Source: Hyphomicrobiales bacterium (lineage in GTDB: Bacteria > Pseudomonadota > Alphaproteobacteria > Rhizobiales > Rhizobiaceae). From it: 64,000 nt of DNA. Position 1 is the stretch's first letter. Every line of letters starts with the position of its first letter. The notes below the pieces were generated by a model. That model was not told where the DNA came from and did not search any database. It worked only from the letters and a program-made list of their open reading frames with translations. The stretch covers positions 1-64,000 of the forward strand of contig UEIF01000014.1 of the NCBI GenBank assembly GCA_900468805.1. Direction: 5' to 3'. A program made the position numbers and the translations under genes. Of this stretch, positions 9,450-17,473 are shown piece after piece.

Positions 9450-9469
9450 ATATTCCCGTTCAGGAATAT
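9450..9469. promoter_or_regulatory. Short inverted repeat ahead of the MmcQ/YjbR gene
   Basis: ATATTCC, six bases, GGAATAT, sitting 15 bases before the ATG at 9484. It could be an operator or a small mRNA hairpin. There is no T-run, so it is not a convincing terminator. Confidence 0.3.
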
Positions 9470-9483
9470 TCAGGGCGGGCGGC

Positions 9484-9837
9484 ATGACGGAAAGTGTGGA
9501 AGGCATTCTGGCGCGGTTGAGGCGGCTGGCAACGGAGGCAGGCCTGCCTGGCATCGAGGAAAGTACCTCTTATGGCAGCCCGGCGCTGAAGGTCGGTGGC
9601 AAAAGTTTCGTCGCGGTTAAGAACGATGAAACGGTGGTGATCTCGATCCCGATAGACCACAAGGAACACCTGCTGACGATGGCGCCCGATATCTACTATC
9701 AGACGAACCACTATGTCGGCTGGCCGCATCTGCCGGTCCGGATTGCCGTTATCGACGACGACGAACTCAAGCAGCGGCTGATCGACGCCTGGACGTACCG
9801 GGCGCCGAAGAAGTTGATATTCGCCTACAGGGCTTAG
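9484..9837 (+). CDS. MmcQ/YjbR-family protein
   Basis: 117 residues. The protein matches the compact MmcQ/YjbR (CyaY-like double-wing) fold: an EESTSYGSPALKVGGKSFV strand region, a central ISIPIDHKEHLLTMAP, and the family ending LIDAWTYRAPKKLIFAYRA, where the W and the A-P-K-K-L are typical. Members are often called DNA-binding, but this is weakly established. GGGCGGGCGGC precedes the ATG. Its stop overlaps the stop of the convergent GST gene by 4 bases. Function unknown beyond the fold. Confidence 0.75.
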   Translation: MTESVEGILARLRRLATEAGLPGIEESTSYGSPALKVGGKSFVAVKNDETVVISIPIDHKEHLLTMAPDIYYQTNHYVGWPHLPVRIAVIDDDELKQRLIDAWTYRAPKKLIFAYRA

Positions 9838-10454
9838 ACTTTTTCGCGTGCAAGTGCGCGCTGTACCGCGGGGCGCTCCAGCATGCGGCCGTAATGCTCG
9901 CTGACCCTCGGGAAAACCGAGGGATCGACGCCGTCGGATGGCAGCCAGCCAGTCATGACGAAGAGATAGGGATCGGCGACCGTATAGGCGTCGCCCATGA
10001 CCCACGGACCCTGGAACAGGCTTGCCTCGATCAGTTCGAAGCTTTCGGTCATGGTCTGCGGCACCTTGGCCTTCATCGCCTCCAGCGCGGCGGCGTCATC
10101 GGCCCAACGGTACCCGCGCGGGCGGTGGGCATGGTTCACATGCACGGTCGACGAGATGTAGCTGTTGAAAGCCTGCAGTCGCGCAAACTCGAAGGGATCG
10201 TCGATCGGGCCAAGCTTTGCGGCTGGCGCGATCTGGGCGATATAAGCAAGGATTGCCGTATTCTCGGTCAGCACGCCACGTTCGGTCGCCAGGGCTGGAA
10301 CGCGACCTTTCGGATTGATCTTCAGATAGGCTTCCGAACGCTGTTCGTTTTCCCGCGTATTGACCTTCTTGGCGTCGAAGGAGAGGCCGGATTCCTCAAG
10401 GGCGATAAGACTTGCAAGCGCGCAGCTTCCCGGTGCGAAATAAAGTGTAAGCAT
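9834..10454 (-). CDS. Glutathione S-transferase (beta-class-like)
   Basis: 206 residues. The N-terminus MLTLYFAPGSCALASLIALEESG carries the APGSCA element of bacterial beta-class GSTs, in which the cysteine contacts glutathione. INPKGRVPAL and LTENTAILAYIAQ supply the cis-proline and the glutamyl-binding residues. The C-terminal helical domain ends in RPAVQRAL. The likely role is glutathione-dependent detoxification. Its ribosome site GGGGAG lies inside a hairpin (10462-10478), which may restrain translation. Convergent with the MmcQ gene. Confidence 0.88.
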   Translation of the reverse strand: MLTLYFAPGSCALASLIALEESGLSFDAKKVNTRENEQRSEAYLKINPKGRVPALATERGVLTENTAILAYIAQIAPAAKLGPIDDPFEFARLQAFNSYISSTVHVNHAHRPRGYRWADDAAALEAMKAKVPQTMTESFELIEASLFQGPWVMGDAYTVADPYLFVMTGWLPSDGVDPSVFPRVSEHYGRMLERPAVQRALAREKV

Positions 10455-10461
10455 GATGAGA

Positions 10462-10478
10462 CTCCCCTTTTCGGGGAG
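10462..10478 (-). promoter_or_regulatory. Hairpin covering the GST ribosome-binding site
   Basis: CTCCCC, five-base loop, GGGGAG (6-bp stem, extendable by one pair). On the minus strand the 3' arm GGGGAG is the Shine-Dalgarno sequence, seven bases before the GST ATG at 10454. In the folded mRNA the site would be paired, so translation may depend on opening it. No T-run follows, so a terminator is unlikely. Confidence 0.45.
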
Positions 10479-10557
10479 CCTTATAGCGTGAGCTTCAGGG
10501 CCGGCGAAAGATAGAGCCGTGCTTTCTCTTCACCTCGGCGGGCAGAATAAGCGACGC

Positions 10558-10914
10558 TCAGGCGCAGCCTGGCACATCTTCCAGCCGGTACCAAACCGGA
10601 ATGCCGCGCTCGGTGGCGATGCGCACGTCGTTATCCGCCCCTTTGGAATCGCCCGGCAGGCGCAGCACGCCCTCGCAGAGCTGCAGCAGCCGGCCGGCCA
10701 CCGGATGGAAGATTTCCTCGTAGAGATCATCTCCGACAGACTTGCCCCCGGCCGCATGCCAGATCGGCAATGCCACCCATTCGCCGATCATCGGCACATG
10801 GCCTGCCCGGAAAAGTGCGCAGGACGGCTCCTCCAGGCGCTTGAGGTTGGCAGCCATCTTTGTCGGGTCATCGCCCGTTCCAGACCTGTAGGGCCCAGCA
10901 ATCAAAATTAACAT
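10558..10914 (-). CDS. DUF4406-like (nucleoside 2-deoxyribosyltransferase-fold) protein
   Basis: 118 residues. It opens MLILIAGPYRSGTGDDP and later has CEGVLRLPGDSKGADNDVRIA, the pattern of the deoxyribosyltransferase-like DUF4406 family: an IAGPY loop for the nucleotide sugar and a late D/N-rich helix. Catalysis has not been shown for most members. GGAGTAGATC precedes the ATG. It is divergent from a DeoR regulator, and the 123 bases between them are filled by a repeated operator, so this gene is probably under that regulator's control. A link to nucleoside or sugar metabolism is inferred. Confidence 0.6.
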   Translation of the reverse strand: MLILIAGPYRSGTGDDPTKMAANLKRLEEPSCALFRAGHVPMIGEWVALPIWHAAGGKSVGDDLYEEIFHPVAGRLLQLCEGVLRLPGDSKGADNDVRIATERGIPVWYRLEDVPGCA

Positions 10915-10940
10915 GATCTACTCCATCAACTCCCGGCCTC

Positions 10941-11030
10941 ATGCACGGGATTTCGTGAAAATGCACGATATTTCTTGAAAGTCGAGTCAATTCGTGCATA
11001 TTCGCGATGTTTCGTAGATTTTCGTGCAGG
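10941..11030. promoter_or_regulatory. Ten-base-phased operator array between DUF4406 and deoR genes
   Basis: Nine consecutive 10-base blocks. Rightward blocks at 10991, 11001, 11011 and 11021 each begin TTCG (TTCGTGCATA, TTCGCGATGT, TTCGTAGATT, TTCGTGCAGG). The left half is a near-perfect 20-base tandem duplication (10941-10960 and 10961-10980, three mismatches) whose complement shows the same TTCG/CGTGCAT units in the opposite direction. A 10-base spacer (10981-10990) separates the halves. DeoR-family repressors are known to bind TTTCG-type repeats; occupancy here is inferred. Confidence 0.7.
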
Positions 11031-11037
11031 AGCATTC

Positions 11038-11793
11038 ATGCTGACCAGCCAACGCAAGGCCCTCATCCTCGATATCCTGCGCCGCGACGGGCAGGTGATT
11101 GCCAAGCGGGTGGCGGAGGATTTCGAACTCTCGGAGGATACGATCCGCCGCGATCTGCGGGAGATGGCCGCGGAAGGGCTGCTGAAGCGCGTGCATGGCG
11201 GCGCCTTGCCCGTTGCCCCTGATCTGCCCGACTTCACGGCCCGCAGTGAAGTCGCTTCCGAGATCAAGGCACGGCTCGGCGCAAAGGCGGCGCAGATGGT
11301 GAAAGCCGGGCAGATGGTATTTCTCGACGGCGGAACGACGACGGCGGAAGTGGCGCGCCATCTGCCGCGAAACATTCCCCTTACCATCGCCACGCACAGC
11401 CCGACGATTGCCGCGGAGCTGGAGCATCACCCGACCGCCGAGGTGATCCTCTGCGGCGGCAGGCTCTATAAGCACTCGATGGTGGCGACGGGTGCGGTCG
11501 CGATGGCGTCGATTTCGGCCCTGCGGCCGGATATCTTCTTCCTCGGCGTGACGGCCGCGCATTCCGTGCACGGATTTTCGACCGGAGATTTCGAGGAGGC
11601 GGCAATCAAGCGGCACATTGCCCGCTGTTCAGCGGAGACGCATGTGCTGCTGACCGCGGAGAAATTCGATCTCGTTTCACCCTGCCCGGTGCTGGCCGTC
11701 AGCGAAGTGGCGGGGCTGATCGTGCCAGCGGAAATGCCGGCCGAACGGCTGAAGCCCTATCGCGATCTCAACGCTGCGATCTTGGCAGCGTGA
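11038..11793 (+). CDS. DeoR-family transcriptional regulator
   Basis: 251 residues. The N-terminal DeoR winged helix-turn-helix (RKALILDILRRDGQVIAKRVAEDFELSEDTIRRDL) carries the family signature SEDTIRRDLREMAAEG...KRVHGGAL. The C-terminal DeoRC sugar-phosphate sensor domain has DGGTTTAEVARHLP and VILCGGRLYKHSMVATG. The effector should be a phosphorylated sugar or nucleoside intermediate. The ATG at 11038 follows GCAGGAGC; the frame further upstream overlaps the operator array. No sugar catabolic cluster adjoins it, so the divergent DUF4406 gene and its own gene are the visible targets. Confidence 0.88.
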   Translation: MLTSQRKALILDILRRDGQVIAKRVAEDFELSEDTIRRDLREMAAEGLLKRVHGGALPVAPDLPDFTARSEVASEIKARLGAKAAQMVKAGQMVFLDGGTTTAEVARHLPRNIPLTIATHSPTIAAELEHHPTAEVILCGGRLYKHSMVATGAVAMASISALRPDIFFLGVTAAHSVHGFSTGDFEEAAIKRHIARCSAETHVLLTAEKFDLVSPCPVLAVSEVAGLIVPAEMPAERLKPYRDLNAAILAA

Positions 11794-11837
11794 TTGCCCT
11801 GTGAGACAGAGAACAGCGTGACCATTCGACCTACGAT

Positions 11838-12827
11838 TCAACGTGTGATTTCGATGCGGTCGATCGAGTAATCAGAGGCGCCGAGATCATCGGATTGACT
11901 GTGCATGACCAAGAAGTAGCGAAGTTCCTCGATATAATATCCGCTTTCCTTCCAGCTTGTATGGTCGCACTGCAGCGGCCAGGCGCGGCCTTCAAGAGCA
12001 GCGTGGACAGTCTTCGCTTCGACCGACCGGCCAATCATGCAGGAGGTTTCTTGAAGCCCGGCTCCTCCCGACATTTCCGTACCGAAGGAAAAGGAGGCAT
12101 CAGCAGCCCAAGCCGAGACGGTCAACGTCAATGCTGTCGTGATCGTTATCCGCCGGTTTTCCTGAGGGCCGTGTAAGCCCCGCTGATTGTTTTTGGATTT
12201 CAGCTGCACTGGACCCACCTCTTCACGGTCCATGACGAAGCTTGGACTATAGACTTCACGAACCCGGGTCGTCCCGCTTTTGCCTGGTTTGACGACGAGG
12301 GTGACCTGGTGACCGGGTCTTGTGCTGCTCGTCCTCGTAATGCTGGCCTCTAGTGCGACAGGTCCGTTGGGCAGTATCGCCTGCAGCTTTGCGGCCGTTG
12401 CCTGCACATTTGCGGGAACGGCGACATCATCCAGCCCAGGTTCGTCGCCGTAGCCAGGCTGATTGATCTCTTGAAGAATCGATTGAAACGAGGCGCGCCC
12501 CTGGCTGAAGATTGTTTCATCGGGATGACTAAGGCATCCCCTGAATGATCGTTCGATGAGCTGCTGGGCTTCCCTCTCGCCGAATTTCTGCCTTATGACA
12601 TCGAAATGCTCCATCACCGATATGATGACGGCATTGGCACCCTCATTGATGACTGTCTGGTTATTGTCGCGCATCGCGTCGACCAGGATTTGACATTTGG
12701 ATTCAGTCGTCAAACTGCCGAGGAGCGGGTTAGGCGAACCGCCGGAGGATTCTGCCGCCTGCGCGCACCCAACCCCTGCCCAGAATGCCGTGACGGCAAC
12801 GACACCGAACGATCCGAATCTTGCCAT
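11838..12827 (-). CDS. Secreted protein of unknown function
   Basis: 329 residues with a signal peptide (MARFGSFGVVAVTAFWAGVGCAQAAE), so periplasmic or secreted. The mature part has seven or so scattered cysteines (SKCQIL, RGCLSH, ETSCMIG, PLQCDH) and an acidic, helix-rich first half (LVDAMRDNNQTVINEGANAVII). No family was recognised. It begins 28 bases after the asparaginase stop with AAGGA ahead of the ATG, so the two are probably cotranscribed. GC content looks a little lower than in its neighbours. No catalytic motif was found. Confidence 0.7.
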   Translation of the reverse strand: MARFGSFGVVAVTAFWAGVGCAQAAESSGGSPNPLLGSLTTESKCQILVDAMRDNNQTVINEGANAVIISVMEHFDVIRQKFGEREAQQLIERSFRGCLSHPDETIFSQGRASFQSILQEINQPGYGDEPGLDDVAVPANVQATAAKLQAILPNGPVALEASITRTSSTRPGHQVTLVVKPGKSGTTRVREVYSPSFVMDREEVGPVQLKSKNNQRGLHGPQENRRITITTALTLTVSAWAADASFSFGTEMSGGAGLQETSCMIGRSVEAKTVHAALEGRAWPLQCDHTSWKESGYYIEELRYFLVMHSQSDDLGASDYSIDRIEITR

Positions 12828-12854
12828 CCAGATATTTTCCTTGTTGACCTGCGC

Positions 12855-13862
12855 TCACTCGGTCAAAGCCGAGGTCACCCTGACATCACCGACATGGATG
12901 CCATTCCAGTTGTGCATCGATTTATTTGCCAGAGCGGTCAGCGCAGCATGTTCCTTGCTGCCCTTTTCGACGTAGCGGGCAAGTGTCGCCGCAACCATGG
13001 CTTCGGCAGCGCGGGTGGTACCATCATCACACTTCAATGCGATCGCAATACCCTGTTCCGGGATGGCAGCGCAGAAGACGCCTTCGGCGCCCGTCTTGCA
13101 AAAGATCCGTCCGGGGGCGATCTGCATCAGCACTGTGCAGGCGCGACCGGTGCCGGCGACATAGAAGGGCTCTGCCATGCAGGCTTCGAAAAGGCGGCGG
13201 GATGCTTTTGCACGCTCACGACCGAGGCCATTGCCCGTCGCCATCTTCGCAAAGCCGTGGGCGAGTGCCTTCAGCGGCACGGCATAGCTCGGAATGGAGC
13301 AGCCATCGGTGCCGCAATTGTCATGGCCGAGTGCTGCACCCGTCAGGTTCTCCATGGCGTCGCGGATCTGCTGCTGCAGCGGATGGTCGTATCCGACATA
13401 ACCCTTGCTATCGATGCCCTGATGGCAGCAGGTGCAGACGAAGCCGGCATGCTTGCCGGAGCAATTGTTGTGAAGCGCCGTCGGCTTCTCCAGCGTGCGC
13501 GCCTGGTGGATCAGCGTCTTCTGGTCCGAGGACCAGTGCGCGCCGCATTCCAATGCGTCCATGTCACGGCCGGCTCGCGAGAGCATGGAGGCGGCGAGCG
13601 CCACATGTTCGTCCTCGCCGCTATGGGAGGAACAGGCGAGAGCCAGTTCCTTGTTGCCGAACCCATGGGCATCCGCCGCACCGCTTTCGACCAGCGGCAG
13701 CGCCTGCATCGCCTTGCAGGCCGAGCGCGGAAAGACGCCAGCCTCGATATCACCCAGCGAAAAGGCGACACGGCCATCGCCATCCACGATCGCAACCGAT
13801 CCGCGATGGCGGCTTTCGACGAGCGAACCTCGGGTGACTTCAACGAGGACGGGATTGGACAT
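12855..13862 (-). CDS. Rhizobial-type L-asparaginase
   Basis: 335 residues of the asparaginase family typified by the Rhizobium etli enzymes, unrelated to the E. coli type. Visible active-site landmarks: FPRSACKAMQ near residues 45-52 (Ser and Lys pair), SSHSGEDEHV, the NNCSGKHAGF cysteine/lysine and HDNCGTDGCS cysteine, the last two forming the zinc site in the R. etli protein. It converts asparagine to aspartate and ammonia in the cytoplasm. The start at 13862 (MSNPVLVEVTRG) matches the family. A secreted protein of unknown role follows 27 bases downstream. Confidence 0.9.
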   Translation of the reverse strand: MSNPVLVEVTRGSLVESRHRGSVAIVDGDGRVAFSLGDIEAGVFPRSACKAMQALPLVESGAADAHGFGNKELALACSSHSGEDEHVALAASMLSRAGRDMDALECGAHWSSDQKTLIHQARTLEKPTALHNNCSGKHAGFVCTCCHQGIDSKGYVGYDHPLQQQIRDAMENLTGAALGHDNCGTDGCSIPSYAVPLKALAHGFAKMATGNGLGRERAKASRRLFEACMAEPFYVAGTGRACTVLMQIAPGRIFCKTGAEGVFCAAIPEQGIAIALKCDDGTTRAAEAMVAATLARYVEKGSKEHAALTALANKSMHNWNGIHVGDVRVTSALTE

Positions 13863-14059
13863 GGGCGAGAATCCGGATTGTTGGCAGGGAGACTGAGGGC
13901 ATAGCCCCTCGCTTTCCGAAAGCCAATGGAATTTGCGCTGCATGCCGGCCGATCACAGCATCTAAACAACCCTCACACGAAGTGACTGTTGTTGCGGCAA
14001 ACTATCGTTTTCCGTGTAGGCACGATGGAGCTAGAGATAGGGCATCAGGACTCGTTCTC

Positions 14060-15271
14060 ATGCCATCTTCATTTTCTTCCATCATCCGCGACAGCCGCAT
14101 ACGCATTCCGACCGTCACCCTGGTTGCACTCGCCTTCACCTATGCCTCGACCGTCCCCTATCAGTCGATCATCGGCATCAGCGAACTCGGCATGAGTGAC
14201 GGCGCCTATTCGGCGCTGGTGTTTGCCGCTGCCGTCGTCAATGTCGCGATCAGCCTTACGCTCGGCATATGGTCCGACAGGCTGACGGAAAGACGGCCGC
14301 TGGTGCTGGCGCTTTCGGTTGCAGGCATTATCGGCTTCGGATCGATCGCGCTCATTCACAGTCCTGCCATCTTCATCTTTTCGGTGCTGTTTCTAGTGCC
14401 GATGAGCAATTCCACCTATTCGCTGCTCTTTGCGAGCGTGCGGGCGCGCACCAATCAGCTGGCCCGCAGCGAGGCGGTCGCCATCACTTCGACGGTGCGG
14501 GCGCTCTATTCCGGCTCATGGGCGGTGGCGCCGGGGCTGGTCGGCCTGGCGCTGGTGACCTCGCCATCGATGACTCCGGCCTACGCGGTTGCGGCGCTGG
14601 CAAGCCTGACCTGCTTCTGCCTCTATTTCTTCTTCGCACCCGGCAACGGTCCGGCGCGCGAGACGATGAACAACCAGCCGGGTTTCTTCGCCTCGCTAAA
14701 GCGGGTCTTTGCGCCCGATGTTTTCCAGCGTGTCTTCGTCATGTCGCTGCTGCTCGGCCTGCAGCGGCTGAACGGCATGGTCGCACCGCTCATCATCGTG
14801 CACTCGATCGGCGGCTCGGTCGTCGACGTCGGCTTCCTGTCAGGCCTGACGGCCCTCCTAGAAATGCCCTTCATGATGATGTGGGGGCTGGTGCAGCGGC
14901 GCTTCCATACGGTGCATGTGCTGGCTTTCGGCTCGGTGCTCTACTGCCTCTACCTGGTGCTGCTCGGCCTTGCTACCGCACCCTGGCAGCTCTATGCGCT
15001 GCTCGGTCTCAACGCCTGCGGGGCGGCTGCGATCCTTAGCCTGCCGATCACCTATCTGCAGGATCTCATCGCCGACCGGCCGGGGCTTGGCAGTTCACTG
15101 ATCTCGCTCAACACCTTTATCGGCATCGGCGTCGCCGCAGGTGTTTTCGCTCTGGGAACGGCAGTCACCGACTATTCCGGCACGGCCTTCGTCGGCGCCG
15201 CTGTCGGCATCGTCACCATCGTGATCCTGCTTTATCTGGAAAGCGGCAGTCGCGTGCGCCAGCCGGCCTAA
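14060..15271 (+). CDS. MFS transporter, sugar-efflux (SET) type
   Basis: 403 residues with about 12 membrane segments. The loop between segments 2 and 3 reads GIWSDRLTERRPLVLAL, the MFS D-R-x-x-R-R motif. Overall order and the TYASTVPYQS opening resemble SetA/SetB sugar efflux proteins. It should sit in the inner membrane and export sugars or related drugs; the substrate is unproved. The ATG at 14060 gives a normal-length first segment; earlier codons add a non-hydrophobic stretch. It is divergent from the asparaginase gene and stands alone. Confidence 0.8.
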   Translation: MPSSFSSIIRDSRIRIPTVTLVALAFTYASTVPYQSIIGISELGMSDGAYSALVFAAAVVNVAISLTLGIWSDRLTERRPLVLALSVAGIIGFGSIALIHSPAIFIFSVLFLVPMSNSTYSLLFASVRARTNQLARSEAVAITSTVRALYSGSWAVAPGLVGLALVTSPSMTPAYAVAALASLTCFCLYFFFAPGNGPARETMNNQPGFFASLKRVFAPDVFQRVFVMSLLLGLQRLNGMVAPLIIVHSIGGSVVDVGFLSGLTALLEMPFMMMWGLVQRRFHTVHVLAFGSVLYCLYLVLLGLATAPWQLYALLGLNACGAAAILSLPITYLQDLIADRPGLGSSLISLNTFIGIGVAAGVFALGTAVTDYSGTAFVGAAVGIVTIVILLYLESGSRVRQPA

Positions 15272-15325
15272 TCTCTCTTAGCAATTCCTTATGGAAAACC
15301 GCACGACACTTTTCCGGGACTTGCT

Positions 15326-15949
15326 CTATCTCGGGGTAATCCGATAGGCACAGCGGCGCGCGCCAAGCAGGATATGCTCGCTACGCTCGACATTGGCCGA
15401 AAGCACGCTGCGGAAGGTTTCGATTTCCGAACGGCAGAAGCCGGCGCAGACCGTCGCCGCCGCGCAGATCGGACAATGGTTTTCGACAAGCACCAATGAT
15501 CCGTCGCTCTCCTGCCAGCTATCGGCCATATAGCCCTCGCGGCTTCGGATGGCGGCGAGCCCCTCGACGCGGGCGGCAAGATCCGGCCTGCCGGCAAGCT
15601 CTTCGCGATAGCGCTGCAGCGTTTCATTCTCCCGGGCGGCAATGACTGCATCGAGCGCGGCGGGGCCGAGCTGCTCGACAACAGTCGTCAGCAGGGTTGC
15701 CGTCAGTTCAGCATGGCCATCCGGAAAATGCCTGTTACCCTCGGCCGTCAGATGCCAGAGCTGGCTTGGGCGCCCCCTGCCCCTGGCGGCGACGGTGACA
15801 GGTTCCACCAGCCCTTCTTCCGCCATCTTGGCAAGCTGCTGTCGGGCGGCCTCACCGGAAATGCCGAGCGCATCGCCGACTGCAGCAGCGAGCTGCGGCC
15901 CTTCGGTCTTCAACAGGATCAGGATGCGGTTGACGGGAGACTGGCGCAT
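15326..15949 (-). CDS. Winged-helix regulator with C-terminal cysteine cluster (SufR-like)
   Basis: 207 residues. The N-terminal winged helix (RILILLKTEGPQLAAAVGDALGISGEAARQQLAKM) recognises DNA. The wing RGRGRPSQLWHLTAEG is shared with SufR-like regulators. The C-terminus holds CPICAAATVCAGFC and a later RRCAYRI, at least four cysteines spaced so that they could ligate an Fe-S cluster or another metal. It is divergent from an MFS pump, and an inverted repeat spans both start regions. The sensed signal (redox, iron or a drug) is inferred. Confidence 0.75.
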   Translation of the reverse strand: MRQSPVNRILILLKTEGPQLAAAVGDALGISGEAARQQLAKMAEEGLVEPVTVAARGRGRPSQLWHLTAEGNRHFPDGHAELTATLLTTVVEQLGPAALDAVIAARENETLQRYREELAGRPDLAARVEGLAAIRSREGYMADSWQESDGSLVLVENHCPICAAATVCAGFCRSEIETFRSVLSANVERSEHILLGARRCAYRITPR

Positions 15950-15950
15950 A

Positions 15951-16014
15951 TTTCCAAGTTATCTCTTGTTTTAATCCGAGGCTCATGCAATTTTCCAATT
16001 AATAACTTGGAAAA
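15951..16014. promoter_or_regulatory. Operator: TTTCCAAGTTAT inverted pair between SufR-like and MFS genes
   Basis: TTTCCAAGTTAT at 15951-15962 and its exact complement ATAACTTGGAAA at 16002-16013 (12-bp perfect arms). A third half-site TTTTCCAA at 15991-15998 pairs with TTGGAAAA at 16007-16014 to give a compact dyad with an 8-base spacer. The left arm begins two bases upstream of the regulator's ATG, so binding could repress both directions. Confidence 0.65.
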
Positions 16015-16048
16015 TAATCACGGGCCAGGAAAAACGCAAGGATTCATC

Positions 16049-17473
16049 ATGTCCGAGACCGCCTTGGAGCCAACCGGCTCGTCAACCTCCCTCTTCCAGC
16101 TGTTTTCTCCCTCGCTGTTGCCGGCGACATTGATGCTTGGCGGCGGCATGACGATCTCAGCCGTCGAAAGTTACATTACAGCGACGATCGCGCCGAGCAT
16201 CGTGCGGGACATCGGCGGGCTTGAGCTGTTTTCCCTGGTGACGACGCTTTATATCGCTGCCACCATACTGGGGTCGATCTTCATGGCGATGCGACCGAGG
16301 AGCATTAGTCTGCGCAATGTCTATATTGTTGCGGCCGTGATCTTCGGTGTCGGCAGCCTGCTTTGCGCTGCTGCGCCTTCGATGCCGGTCGTGCTGATCG
16401 GCCGAACGGTGCAGGGTTTCGGCACCGGCGCACTTGCCGCCCTCTGTTACGCTTTCATCCGCTTTGTCTATCCCGAGCCGCTCTGGCCCAAGGCTTCGAC
16501 GCTCTATGCGGCGATCTGGGGTGTGTCGACCGTCATCGGGCCGACGCTCGGTGGATTCTTTGCGCATGGCAGCAGCTGGCGCTATGCCTTCGCCGTGCTC
16601 GTGCCGCTCGGCGTACTGATGGCGATGCTGGCGCCGCGGCTGCTACCAGAGGCCGAGGACGACCGCGAACAGACGAAGGTGCCTGTCATGCAGATCTGCC
16701 TGTTGCTGGCGGCGGTGCTCCTGGTCAGCACCGCGGGCACGGTCGAGATGACAACGGCGAAGATCGCGCTGATCGCCGTTTCGGTCGTCGCTGTCGGCGC
16801 GATGCTCGTCATCGAACGCAGGGGAGACAACCGGCTGCTGCCATCAGGCGCGGTAACGCTCAGTCAACCGATCTCGCGGGTGTACCTCACAATGCTCGGT
16901 CTGACCTTCGTTTTGGTCAGCGATATCTTCATTCCCTATTTCCTGCAGGTCCTGCACGGGGTGACGCCGCTGATCTCGGGCTATCTGGTGGCGCTGGTCG
17001 CGCTCGGATGGACGGTGGCCGCTTTCTCTAGCGGCTCCTTCTCCGGCCGGAAAGCCAACGCGGCAATTATTGCAGGCTGTGTGACGGAGGCCGCGGCAAC
17101 AGCCGCACTCGCCATCTTCCTCGCCCGCGAAAATCCTGATGCGCATCTCGCGATCCTTGGACCGGCGGCGGTTGCCATGTTCATGATGGGTTTCGGGGTC
17201 GGCCTTGGCTGGGCACATCTCGTCGCCAAGGTTCTGAAGCTCGTAATCGACAGCGAGCAGGACAAAGCGTCGGCGGCAATCCCGACCATGAGCTCGCTCG
17301 GGAGCGCTTTCGGCGCGGCCTTTGCCGGCGTCATCGCCAATGGCGCAGGACTGGTAGAGCCGGGAGGCGTTGCAGGGGCGCTTTCAGCTGCAGGTTGGCT
17401 CTATCTGATCATGGCCGTGCCAGGGCTGATTGCCATCGGCGCGGCGCTATCGCTCAACCGAGCTTCAGCATGA
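16049..17473 (+). CDS. MFS transporter, 14-segment drug-efflux type
   Basis: 474 residues with 12 to 14 predicted membrane segments. [22 protein letters not shown] is the motif-C-like region of DHA2 drug/proton antiporters, and [27 protein letters not shown] is the conserved segment-5 antiporter motif with its WR pair. It is an inner-membrane export pump of unknown substrate. The ATG at 16049 lies immediately after the SufR-like operator. Its stop overlaps the stop of the convergent oxidoreductase gene by 20 bases. Control by the divergent cysteine-rich regulator is likely. Confidence 0.85.
   Translation: MSETALEPTGSSTSLFQLFSPSLLPATLMLGGGMTISAVESYITATIAPSIVRDIGGLELFSLVTTLYIAATILGSIFMAMRPRSISLRNVYIVAAVIFGVGSLLCAAAPSMPVVLIGRTVQGFGTGALAALCYAFIRFVYPEPLWPKASTLYAAIWGVSTVIGPTLGGFFAHGSSWRYAFAVLVPLGVLMAMLAPRLLPEAEDDREQTKVPVMQICLLLAAVLLVSTAGTVEMTTAKIALIAVSVVAVGAMLVIERRGDNRLLPSGAVTLSQPISRVYLTMLGLTFVLVSDIFIPYFLQVLHGVTPLISGYLVALVALGWTVAAFSSGSFSGRKANAAIIAGCVTEAAATAALAIFLARENPDAHLAILGPAAVAMFMMGFGVGLGWAHLVAKVLKLVIDSEQDKASAAIPTMSSLGSAFGAAFAGVIANGAGLVEPGGVAGALSAAGWLYLIMAVPGLIAIGAALSLNRASA

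Noticed and set aside
12606..13904. 432-codon plus-strand frame opposite the asparaginase
   Set aside because: It crosses two minus-strand genes and their junction and has no recognisable domain.
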